From an uncultured Peptococcaceae bacterium (GTDB lineage Bacteria > Bacillota > Peptococcia > Peptococcales > Peptococcaceae), in contig CAMFFG010000008.1 in assembly GCA_945949655.1 (NCBI GenBank), positions 1-12,434 of the forward strand: 12,434 nt of DNA. The letters run 5' to 3'. Every line of letters starts with the position of its first letter. Position 1 is the stretch's first letter. Made by a program: the position numbers and the translations under genes. A model generated the notes under the pieces. That model was given only the letters and a program-made list of their open reading frames with translations. It ran no database searches and was not told the origin of the DNA. This document shows, in pieces, positions 1 to 5,791 of this stretch.

Positions 1-701
1 ATGAGGTGCTGCAGATCCGGGGCAAGGTGCTGCCGGTGACCGATGAGCCCATCACCTTAAAAGCTATTCTGGATGACGATACAGAAATTGTGGGCGAAAG
101 CTGCGTGTCGCAGGCGGACCGGCCCATTGTGCGGCTGACCATCGAGCCGGAGGACGTGCAGCCGCTGGAGGAAGCGCTGGAAGCCATTGCTTCGGCGGAG
201 GCTATCGTGCTGGGGCCGGGCAGTCTGTTTACCAGCATTATTCCCAACCTGCTGGTGGATGGCATTGTGGATGCTATTCTGCAGAGTCGGGCTATGAAGT
301 TTTATGTGTGCAATGTGATGACACAGGCTGGCGAGACCGACAATTTTACAGCGGAGGACCATTTATTTTCGCTTTTGGAGCATGGCCGCAAAGGAATTGT
401 GGATTACATTATCGTAAATAACCATGAGACGATGGATCAGGATATCCTGCAGCGCTATGCCGAGGAAGGGGCCATTCCGGTGGTCTATCACAAAGACAGG
501 CTGGAGGCTATGCAGGTAAAAGTAGTTGAGGCAAATCTATTGAACGAACAGCAGGTGCTGCGCCATGATTCGGTGCATCTGGCAGAGACAATTATGGATC
601 AGATCTACGAGAAAAATGGATTCTGGAGCACATTGAACTGGCGGCGCAATTATAAAGCGGTAAAAAAGAAAAACCGCCGGGCTGAGAAAAATAAATTGTA
701 A
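1..701 (+). CDS. yvcK: YvcK/CofD-family gluconeogenesis factor, C-terminal part (5' end outside window)
   Basis: This is the C-terminal portion of a YvcK-type protein, a CofD-like Rossmann-fold family that binds UDP-sugars and is needed in Bacillus for growth on gluconeogenic carbon and for normal cell-wall synthesis; it acts in the cytosol. About 232 codons are visible, against 310-450 residues for the family. The frame is open to the left edge, and the GTG at 6 is an internal Val. Diagnostic motifs are GPGSLFTSIIPNL (DNA about 213-251) and CNVMTQAGETDNF (about 309-347), both hallmarks of the family. The C-terminus ends in a lysine/arginine-rich tail. whiA follows after a short gap; the conserved Bacillota order is rapZ-yvcK-whiA, so rapZ is probably just outside the window. 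The family assignment is firm; the exact sugar ligand is not shown here. Confidence 0.93.
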   Translation, partial: EVLQIRGKVLPVTDEPITLKAILDDDTEIVGESCVSQADRPIVRLTIEPEDVQPLEEALEAIASAEAIVLGPGSLFTSIIPNLLVDGIVDAILQSRAMKFYVCNVMTQAGETDNFTAEDHLFSLLEHGRKGIVDYIIVNNHETMDQDILQRYAEEGAIPVVYHKDRLEAMQVKVVEANLLNEQQVLRHDSVHLAETIMDQIYEKNGFWSTLNWRRNYKAVKKKNRRAEKNKL

Positions 702-723
702 GAGCAAGACAGGGGGAATGGCA

Positions 724-1677
724 GTGTCCTTTTCCAATGAAATCAAAAATGAGCTGGCCCATCTGGAGCAGGATAAAAAATGCTGCGAGATTGCAGAGCT
801 GGCCGGTCTGGTGCGCATGGACGGCACCATTCTGATCGGCAGCAAAAAGGGGATCGGGCTGGAGTTAGTGACGGAAAATGCGGCAGTTGCCCGAAAAGCC
901 TTTAAGGGTTTGAAAAAACTGTTTCAGGTGGAGACGGAGATCACGGTACAGCGGCGCAACCGGCTGAAAAAAAATAATGTTTATCTGGTGCGGGTACCGG
1001 GACAGCCCCGGGTGATGGATGTGTTGGATACACTGGGACTGATGAAGGATGGTCTGATGTATAATCCGGAAATCAGTGCGCCGCTGGTGAAAAAGGAATG
1101 CTGCAAGCGCAGTTATCTGCGCGGTGTATTTTTGGGAGCAGGTTCGCTCAGCGACCCCATGAACAGTTATCATCTGGAGATCGTGGCCAACAGCGAGGAG
1201 TACGCCGAGTCGCTGGTGAAGCTGATCGAAACATTTGGTCTGCATCCCAAAATCAGCAGTCGGAAAAATGTGCTGCTGGTCTATCTGAAAGAAAGCGAGC
1301 AGATCGCGGATTTTCTGAACATTATCGGCGCCCATCAGGCGCTGCTGGAACTGGAGAATATCCGGATCCAAAAGGAAATGCGCAATCAAGTAAACCGTCT
1401 GGTAAACTGTGAGAGCGCCAACATGAACAAGACCATTGATGCGGCCTACCGGCAACGCATGAACATTGAACTGATCCAGAAGCATTACGGGCTGGAAAAG
1501 CTGAGTGATGGGCTGCGAGCTGTGGCGGAAGCGCGGCTGGCTTATCCCGAGGTCAGCTTAAAAGAGCTGGGTACTCTGATGGATCCACCCATCGGTAAGT
1601 CAGGCATCAATCACCGGATGCGCAAGCTGGAGGAACTGGCCGATGAATTGCGCAGCAAAGGCTATGACAATGAATGA
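724..1677 (+). CDS. whiA: WhiA, DNA-binding regulator with LAGLIDADG-like and HTH domains
   Basis: WhiA is a DNA-binding protein of Gram-positive bacteria, tied to sporulation septation in Streptomyces and to division and chromosome segregation in Bacillus. The order is an N-terminal LAGLIDADG-homing-endonuclease-like fold (ELAGLVRMDG and YLRGVFLGAGSLSDP, about residues 25-145) followed by a C-terminal helix-turn-helix (about 265-312, with SLKELGTLMDPPIGKSGINHR). Length is 317-319 residues, normal for the family. Start choice: an ATG at 718 lies only 1-2 bases from the AGGGGGA ribosome site (711-717), whereas the in-frame GTG at 724 has 6 bases of spacing and gives the family N-terminus MSFS; I prefer 724. 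It follows yvcK by about 20 bases and is surely co-transcribed. The homing-endonuclease catalytic acidic residues are not conserved in WhiA, so no nuclease role is expected. Confidence 0.95.
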   Translation: MSFSNEIKNELAHLEQDKKCCEIAELAGLVRMDGTILIGSKKGIGLELVTENAAVARKAFKGLKKLFQVETEITVQRRNRLKKNNVYLVRVPGQPRVMDVLDTLGLMKDGLMYNPEISAPLVKKECCKRSYLRGVFLGAGSLSDPMNSYHLEIVANSEEYAESLVKLIETFGLHPKISSRKNVLLVYLKESEQIADFLNIIGAHQALLELENIRIQKEMRNQVNRLVNCESANMNKTIDAAYRQRMNIELIQKHYGLEKLSDGLRAVAEARLAYPEVSLKELGTLMDPPIGKSGINHRMRKLEELADELRSKGYDNE

Positions 1678-1707
1678 GACATCGGTGAAACCAGGAGGTG
1701 GTACAGC

Positions 1708-2007
1708 ATGTTAAGTTGGAGAAAGGTTTGTACAGTTTTATCGGTGTTGTTGCTAGCCACCATTCTGCTGCTCAATCAGTTTGGCTCGCCGCTGGCCTGC
1801 TATCAGCTGGAAAAACAGGTGTACAGCCATTTGCAGGCTCAGGGGTATCAGCAGGAGGATATTGCGGAAATGAAGGTCTATTATGACCGGAATGCGCGCA
1901 ATAAATATGTGGCAGAGGTGCAGTTCACCAGTATGCCTGACCGGCTGTATCATTACTGCTATGACAGCGACCAGCAGATCCAGGAAACAGAACAGGTTAG
2001 CAGCTGA
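1708..2007 (+). CDS. Small membrane-anchored DUF3139-like protein
   Basis: This 99-residue protein has one N-terminal hydrophobic segment (about residues 6-24) after a short Lys/Arg-containing stretch, then a polar domain of about 70 residues. The domain pattern (an amphipathic helix ending in QGYQQEDIAEM, then a strand pattern like KYVAEVQF and a Tyr-rich YHYCY end) resembles DUF3139 proteins, small secreted or membrane-tethered proteins of unknown function in Bacillota. The helix is likely a signal anchor, with the C-terminal domain outside. The start is the ATG at 1708, 8 bases after a perfect AGGAGG (1693-1698). It lies 30 bases after whiA with no terminator between, so it should share the yvcK-whiA transcript. 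Cys8 and Cys31 are present but do not form a lipobox with a clear signal. Function unknown; the DUF match is by eye. Confidence 0.75.
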   Translation: MLSWRKVCTVLSVLLLATILLLNQFGSPLACYQLEKQVYSHLQAQGYQQEDIAEMKVYYDRNARNKYVAEVQFTSMPDRLYHYCYDSDQQIQETEQVSS

Positions 2008-2062
2008 ATACACCAAACTGTGATCTCTATGCCTCCGCGGTATATGTCACAAAAAATAAACT

Positions 2063-2106
2063 GGCAGCGTAGAAGGCAGAAATGCTTTTGCGCTGTCTTT
2101 CTTTCT
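2063..2106 (+). terminator. Rho-independent terminator of the yvcK-whiA operon
   Basis: GGCAGCG (2063-2069) pairs with CGCTGTC (2091-2097). An inner 7-bp stem, GAAGGCA with TGCTTTT, closes a GAAA tetraloop. The T-rich tail TTTCTTTCT follows. It lies 56 bases after the DUF3139-like gene. A-rich sequence on the left side could allow weak function on the other strand. Confidence 0.75.
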
Positions 2107-2146
2107 GTCAAAATGAGCCGCTTTTATTTTAGCAACAACCAGTTGC

Positions 2147-2175
2147 TTGTGCTGGAGCTATGCATGAACTATACT
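2147..2175 (+). promoter_or_regulatory. Weak candidate promoter of the HTH/zinc-ribbon gene
   Basis: TTGTGC (2147-2152) and TATACT (2170-2175) are separated by 17 bases. The -10 fits well and the -35 fits poorly. Transcription would begin about 2182, right at the ribosome site, giving a very short leader. A promoter is expected here because a terminator lies upstream, but this exact site is uncertain. Confidence 0.35.
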
Positions 2176-2197
2176 TTATGCAAGGAGGTGAAACCAA

Positions 2198-2635
2198 ATG
2201 GATACAAAGGATGTAATTCTTGAACTCCGCACGGGAAACGGGCTTTCACAGGAAGAACTTGCGAAAAAAGTTTATGTTACAAGACAGGCTGTATCCCGCT
2301 GGGAAACGGGAGAAACGGTCCCTAACACCGAAACACTGAAACTGCTTTCCAAATTGTTTGATGTTTCAATCAACACATTGCTGGGCTCTCCGCGACAGTT
2401 GATCTGCCAGTGCTGCGGAATGCCCCTTGATGATGGTACCATAAGTAAAGAACCAGACGGCGATTTTAATGAAGCATACTGCAAATGGTGTTATGTAGAC
2501 GGCGTTTTCACCTATAAAAGTAAAGAACAGCTGATTGATTTTTGTGTAGAACACATGGCAACCGAGGACTGGCCCGCCGAGCAGGTACGGGCGCACATGG
2601 AGGCTGTAGTGCCTACGCTGGATCATTGGAAGTAA
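2198..2635 (+). CDS. XRE-family HTH regulator fused to a C-terminal zinc ribbon
   Basis: This 145-residue protein has two parts. Residues about 5-62 are a Cro/C1-type (XRE) helix-turn-helix, with LSQEELAKKVYVTRQAVSRWE as helices 2 and 3 and the usual ending DVSINTLLG. Residues 69-145 resemble the 'putative zinc ribbon' domain seen in many Bacillota and archaeal proteins: CQCCGMPL (Cys70, 72, 73) and CKWC (Cys95, Cys98) offer a C-x2-C...C-x2-C zinc site, followed by a helical part with FCVEHMA. The ATG at 2198 follows AAGGAGGTG by 7 bases. It stands alone between two terminators, so it is a single-gene unit. Likely a transcription factor or a sensor that binds metal or reacts with thiols; the target is unknown. 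The fold assignments are strong, the role is inference. Confidence 0.9.
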   Translation: MDTKDVILELRTGNGLSQEELAKKVYVTRQAVSRWETGETVPNTETLKLLSKLFDVSINTLLGSPRQLICQCCGMPLDDGTISKEPDGDFNEAYCKWCYVDGVFTYKSKEQLIDFCVEHMATEDWPAEQVRAHMEAVVPTLDHWK

Positions 2636-2656
2636 ATAAAGAAATTCGGCTTGCTG

Positions 2657-2704
2657 TAAAGTGCCCCATTGTGCCATCCGCACAAATTGGGGCACTTTAT
2701 GTTT
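2657..2704 (+). terminator. Hairpin terminator after the HTH/zinc-ribbon gene
   Basis: A perfect 12-bp stem pairs TAAAGTGCCCCA (2657-2668) with TGGGGCACTTTA (2688-2699). It continues inward with TTGTG/CACAA around a two-base bulge. A modest T-rich tail (TATGTTT) follows. The stem is symmetric enough to act in both directions. Confidence 0.75.
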
Positions 2705-2771
2705 AACAGAGCTGCCGATGAAGCATTGCATCAGTTTGCCTCTAATTTAGGATATGTTAATTAAAACAATA

Positions 2772-2786
2772 TATATCTAAGATATA
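2772..2786. promoter_or_regulatory. 15-bp palindrome upstream of the feoA1 promoter
   Basis: TATATCT-A-AGATATA is a perfect 7-1-7 inverted repeat, the geometry used by Fur-family dimers, though the bases do not match the classic Fur box well. It lies about 30 bases upstream of the feoA1 -35 element. It overlaps CAATATATATC (2767-2777), an 11-mer that recurs inverted at the feoA2 promoter. In an AT-rich stretch a palindrome of this size could arise by chance. Confidence 0.4.
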
Positions 2787-2817
2787 AGAAGTAGAACTGT
2801 GTGAAGTTTAAGTCATA

Positions 2818-2846
2818 TTGCAAAAACGAGGGAAACGTGATAAAAT
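2818..2846 (+). promoter_or_regulatory. Promoter of the feoA1-feoB1 operon
   Basis: TTGCAA (2818-2823) and TAAAAT (2841-2846) are 17 bases apart, with a TGA extension just before the -10. This is a strong vegetative-sigma promoter. The predicted start near 2853 gives a leader of about 40 bases before feoA1. Confidence 0.7.
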
Positions 2847-2869
2847 GAAATCTACAGTAAAACTTATCA
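2838..2869. promoter_or_regulatory. Possible operator: spaced TGATAA...TTATCA inverted repeat over the feoA1 -10 and start
   Basis: TGATAA (2838-2843) and TTATCA (2864-2869) are inverted halves separated by 20 bases. The first overlaps the -10 box and the second lies just after the predicted transcription start. TGATAA is half of the Fur consensus, so an iron-dependent repressor is plausible, but the spacing is not that of a standard Fur box. Confidence 0.3.
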
Positions 2870-2892
2870 TCAAACAGTAAGCAGGGGAGGCT

Positions 2893-3132
2893 ATGCCATT
2901 GTATCTGGATGAAAGCCTTGTCAACGAGACCTATCAGGTCGTTGATGTATCCGGCCTGGAATTGCCGGTGGAGCGACGGCTGGAAGCATTGGGCCTGACA
3001 GAGGGGACAAATATCACCGTATTAAATCGAAAAAAACGGGGCGCCATCATTGTAAAAGTGAGAGGCACCCGTTTTGCAATAGGACAGCATATCGCTGCCG
3101 GAATCAGGATCAAGAAGGTGGCGGTAACATGA
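2893..3132 (+). CDS. feoA: FeoA, ferrous-iron transport accessory protein, copy 1
   Basis: FeoA is a small cytosolic SH3-like beta-barrel protein that works with FeoB in Fe2+ uptake, probably by binding it at the membrane. This copy has 79 residues, typical for the family. The features seen are the RRLEALGLTEGT segment (about 28-39), the charged turn NRKKRGAIIVKVRGTRFAIG (45-64) and the closing strand with IAAGI. The ATG at 2893 follows GGGGAGG (2884-2890) closely. Its stop codon overlaps the feoB1 start by ATGA, so the two are translationally coupled. It is the first gene of cassette 1, behind a strong promoter at 2818-2846. Confidence 0.95.
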   Translation: MPLYLDESLVNETYQVVDVSGLELPVERRLEALGLTEGTNITVLNRKKRGAIIVKVRGTRFAIGQHIAAGIRIKKVAVT

Positions 3133-5183
3133 AAGATACGGTTCGGATCGGATTTATTGGAAATCCCAATTGCGGGAAGACAACATTATTTAATGCTTAC
3201 ACCGGGGCCAAACTGAAGGTGGCCAACTGGCCCGGCGTAACGGTAGAGAAAAAAGAAGGCTCTATGCAGTATCACGGGCATACCTTTCAGCTGGTGGACC
3301 TGCCCGGTATCTACAGTCTGACTTCTTATACCATGGAGGAAAAGGTATCCCGGGAATTTATTCTCAGCGACGATGTGGATGTGATCGTTGACATCGCCGA
3401 CGCATCTGCTCTGGAGCGCAATCTGTATCTGACGCTGCAGCTGATCGAGCTGGGTAAGCCGGTGGTGCTGGCGCTGAACATGATGGATATTGTGGAAGAG
3501 CGGGGCATGGAGATCGATATGCACCGTCTGCCGGAGATGCTGGGGATTCCGGTGGTACCGGTATCGGCGCGGAAAAAACGGGGCCTGGATGTTCTGATGC
3601 ATGCGGTGGCCCACCATGCCGATCAGGCCGAACCAGTGCTGCTGATCCATGACCATGAGGAGCTGGAGGAAGCCAGCCAGCACCAGCATGATCATCATGC
3701 CGAGTATGCCATGGTGTACAGTGACCTGATCGAGGATAAGATCGACGCGGTCACCGATGTGTTAAAGCAGCGGTATCCGGAGATGAAAAATTATCGCTGG
3801 CATGCGTTAAAGCTGCTGGAACAGGATCCGGACATTATGGCCCGTTATCCGGTGGATCTGCCGCAAGTGCTGGATCGCAGCTATGAAAAAGATATTATTA
3901 ACGAAAAATATGACTTTATCGAAGAGATCATCAGCGAAGTGCTGATGAATAAGACGCAGAAAGCGGAGCGAACCGACCGTATCGATACGCTGCTGACTCA
4001 TCCTTTCTGGGGTGTACCGGTTTTTCTGGGTATTATGGCTCTGGTATTTGCGCTCACCTTTACCATCGGTGATGCCATTAAGGGTGTCCTGGTGGAGCCG
4101 GCCATTGAATGGTGTTCCCAGGGAATTCTGAATTGTCTGACCTATGTTCAGGTGAATGAGATCCTGGTATCACTGATCATTGACGGGATCGTGGCCGGTG
4201 TGGGGACTATTTTATCCTTTCTGCCCAATATCTTTATTCTGTTTCTTGCGCTGGCCTTTCTGGAGGACAGCGGCTATATGGCCCGTGTGGCCTATGTGAT
4301 GGATGGCATTATGGGGCGGCTGGGGTTATCGGGCAGAGCTTTTATTCCTATGCTGCTGGGCTTTGGCTGTACGGTGCCGGCGGTGATGGCCTCCCGGGCA
4401 CTGGAAGATCCGCGGGATCGGCGCAAGACCATTCTGATCACACCGTTTATGTCCTGTAGTGCCCGTCTGCCTATCTATGTGGTGTTTTCCCAGATGTTTT
4501 TTGGCAGACATGCAATGCTGGCGGCCTACTCCATGTATCTTCTGGGCATTGTGGTAGCACTGGTGACAGCCTTTCTCCTGAAACTGCTGGACCAGAAAGA
4601 AAGCAGGAATAATCTGCTGATTGAGTTGCCCGAATACAAAACCCCCAATGCTTATAGCATTGCAATCTATGTATGGGAAAAGGTAAAGGATTATTTAACC
4701 AGGGCCGGCACTGTTATTTTTGTTGCATCTATTATTATGTGGTTGCTGCTGAATTGCGGACAGCATGGATTGGCTGACGATATGGGCCAGAGCTTTGGTG
4801 CAATTCTGGGCAAGGTACTGGTACCAGTGTTTGCTCCGGTAGGCTTGGGATACTGGCAGATTGTAGTGGCGCTGATTTCTGGGCTGGCAGCCAAAGAAGT
4901 TGTCGTGTCCAGCTGCGGCGTTTTGTTCGGCATCAATAACTTAAACTCCGATGCCGGTATGGGCGATATGGTGACCATGCTGGCTGCCATGGGCTTTGGC
5001 GCTGTTAACGCTTATGCCCTGATGACATTCTGTCTGCTGTATACGCCTTGTGTAGCAACACTGGCAACTATACGGCGAGAGTCGGGCAGCTGGGTGTGGA
5101 CCGGGCAGGCCGTTGTATTTCAGCTGGCTGTGGCCTGGCTGGTAACTTTTGTAGTGTATCATATTGGAATGCTGTTTGCGTAA
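3129..5183 (+). CDS. feoB: FeoB, Fe2+ transporter with N-terminal GTPase domain, copy 1
   Basis: FeoB is the inner-membrane ferrous-iron transporter. This 684-residue copy looks fully functional. Residues 1-165 are the G domain: P-loop GNPNCGKTT (11-19), switch I NWPGVTVE (33-40), DLPG (57-60), NMMD (117-120) and VSAR (145-148). Residues about 170-280 are the helical GDI-like region, here preceded by a histidine-rich stretch (HDHEE at 174-178, HQHDHH at 185-190). From about 288 the protein is membrane-embedded, with two Gate repeats. Conserved marks are GFGCTVPAVM (411-420), MSCSARLP (441-448), TRAGT (524-528), AAKEVVVSSCG (587-597) and LLYTPC (636-641), which carry the cysteines associated with metal passage. 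It is coupled to feoA1 by ATGA and followed by a small cysteine-rich protein gene, the usual Bacillota arrangement. Confidence 0.97.
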   Translation: MKDTVRIGFIGNPNCGKTTLFNAYTGAKLKVANWPGVTVEKKEGSMQYHGHTFQLVDLPGIYSLTSYTMEEKVSREFILSDDVDVIVDIADASALERNLYLTLQLIELGKPVVLALNMMDIVEERGMEIDMHRLPEMLGIPVVPVSARKKRGLDVLMHAVAHHADQAEPVLLIHDHEELEEASQHQHDHHAEYAMVYSDLIEDKIDAVTDVLKQRYPEMKNYRWHALKLLEQDPDIMARYPVDLPQVLDRSYEKDIINEKYDFIEEIISEVLMNKTQKAERTDRIDTLLTHPFWGVPVFLGIMALVFALTFTIGDAIKGVLVEPAIEWCSQGILNCLTYVQVNEILVSLIIDGIVAGVGTILSFLPNIFILFLALAFLEDSGYMARVAYVMDGIMGRLGLSGRAFIPMLLGFGCTVPAVMASRALEDPRDRRKTILITPFMSCSARLPIYVVFSQMFFGRHAMLAAYSMYLLGIVVALVTAFLLKLLDQKESRNNLLIELPEYKTPNAYSIAIYVWEKVKDYLTRAGTVIFVASIIMWLLLNCGQHGLADDMGQSFGAILGKVLVPVFAPVGLGYWQIVVALISGLAAKEVVVSSCGVLFGINNLNSDAGMGDMVTMLAAMGFGAVNAYALMTFCLLYTPCVATLATIRRESGSWVWTGQAVVFQLAVAWLVTFVVYHIGMLFA

Positions 5184-5212
5184 ATGTTTGTTTGAGAAAG
5201 AGGTGTATGGTT

Positions 5213-5362
5213 ATGCTGGCAACGATTGTTATTGGCGTAGCGATTGTAGCTTATGCCGGCTGGGTCAGCTACAGAAAATATAAGCAGTATAAAGCAGGAC
5301 AGTTCTGTAGCTGTGGCTGTAGTGGATGTTCCAGCAAAAGCAGTTGTGGAAAAAAAGAATAG
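5213..5362 (+). CDS. FeoB-associated cysteine-rich membrane protein
   Basis: This 49-residue protein matches the small FeoB-associated Cys-rich proteins often encoded directly after feoB in Bacillota. It has one membrane helix (about residues 3-19, ATIVIGVAIVAYAGWVS), a basic juxtamembrane part (YRKYKQYK) and a C-terminal tail CSCGCSGCSSKSSC with five cysteines, likely binding iron or another metal on the cytosolic side. The ribosome site AGAGGTG (5199-5205) has good spacing to the ATG at 5213; the in-frame ATG at 5207 is too close. It begins 29 bases after feoB1 and is co-transcribed. Its exact role in Feo uptake is not known; a small partner comparable to FeoC is one idea. The second Feo cassette lacks an intact copy. 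Confidence 0.88.
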   Translation: MLATIVIGVAIVAYAGWVSYRKYKQYKAGQFCSCGCSGCSSKSSCGKKE

Positions 5363-5368
5363 ACGGAT

Positions 5369-5413
5369 AGCAGAAAGCCTCGCTGATTTCTATTACCAGC
5401 GAGGCTTTCTGCT
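5369..5413 (+). terminator. Long perfect hairpin at the end of Feo cassette 1
   Basis: A 17-bp perfect stem, AGCAGAAAGCCTCGCTG (5369-5385) with its complement (5397-5413), encloses an 11-base loop. It lies just after the cysteine-rich gene. It lacks a T-tract on the right (GCCTTGG follows), so it may stop transcription weakly, or protect the 3' end of the message and let some read-through reach cassette 2. Confidence 0.6.
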
Positions 5414-5481
5414 GCCTTGGAGAATATTTTCAGGCAAAGTTTTTCTTATGGTGTTCTGGACAGGTGCAGATTTGATATATA

Positions 5482-5510
5482 TTGAAAAGATACGGCAATG
5501 GTGCTACAAT
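5482..5510 (+). promoter_or_regulatory. Promoter of the feoA2-feoB2 operon
   Basis: TTGAAA (5482-5487) and TACAAT (5505-5510) are 17 bases apart with a TGC extension before the -10, the same architecture as the feoA1 promoter. The inverse of the 11-mer CAATATATATC (5474-5484) overlaps the -35, so a regulator binding it would block or alter polymerase access. Confidence 0.7.
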
Positions 5511-5524
5511 TTATTTTAAAATTG
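5507..5524. promoter_or_regulatory. Inverted repeat at the feoA2 transcription start
   Basis: CAATTT-N6-AAATTG overlaps the -10 box and the predicted start site (near 5517). Its position suits a repressor site, but it is AT-rich and short, and no equal sequence exists at feoA1. Low confidence. Confidence 0.25.
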
Positions 5525-5557
5525 ATTTATATTCTTGTCGTACAGGAGGCAAGCATC

Positions 5558-5791
5558 ATGAAGTTGAATGATGGTGCAGTTGATCATACCTATCAGGTCG
5601 TAAAAGTAATAAATTTGGACCTTCCGGTGGAACGGCGACTAGAGGCGCTGGGGCTGACAGAAGGAACGGAGATAACGATATTAAATAAGAAAAAGCACGG
5701 TGCTATTATTGTAAAAGTGCGGGGAACACGTTTTGCCATAGGACAGAATATTGCCGCAGGGATTTGGGTTGAGGAGGCGCCCGTATCATGA
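5558..5791 (+). CDS. feoA: FeoA, ferrous-iron transport accessory protein, copy 2
   Basis: This 77-residue SH3-like FeoA closely resembles copy 1: VERRLEALGLTEGT (24-37) and GAIIVKVRGTRFAIGQ (48-63) are identical blocks, and the ends differ. The N-terminus (MKLNDGAVDHTYQ) and the C-terminus (WVEEAPVS in place of RIKKVAVT) change the charge from basic to acidic, which could alter which FeoB it prefers. The ATG at 5558 lies 8 bases after AGGAGG (5544-5549); the frame is open further upstream (to a codon at 5498), but that has no ribosome site and overlaps the promoter. Its stop overlaps the feoB2 start by ATGA. Confidence 0.95.
   Translation: MKLNDGAVDHTYQVVKVINLDLPVERRLEALGLTEGTEITILNKKKHGAIIVKVRGTRFAIGQNIAAGIWVEEAPVS

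Noticed and set aside
865..1485. 206-codon open frame on the minus strand inside whiA
   Set aside because: It lies wholly antisense to a well-conserved gene, has no ribosome site, and its composition is what the reverse of WhiA codons gives.
2020..2223. 67-codon plus-strand frame between the DUF3139-like gene and the HTH gene
   Set aside because: It runs through a strong terminator hairpin, has no ribosome site and overlaps the start of the HTH gene.
3186..3698. 170-codon histidine-rich open frame on the minus strand inside feoB1
   Set aside because: Antisense shadow of the conserved FeoB G domain. The His/Gln richness comes from reversed codons such as ATG and CTG.
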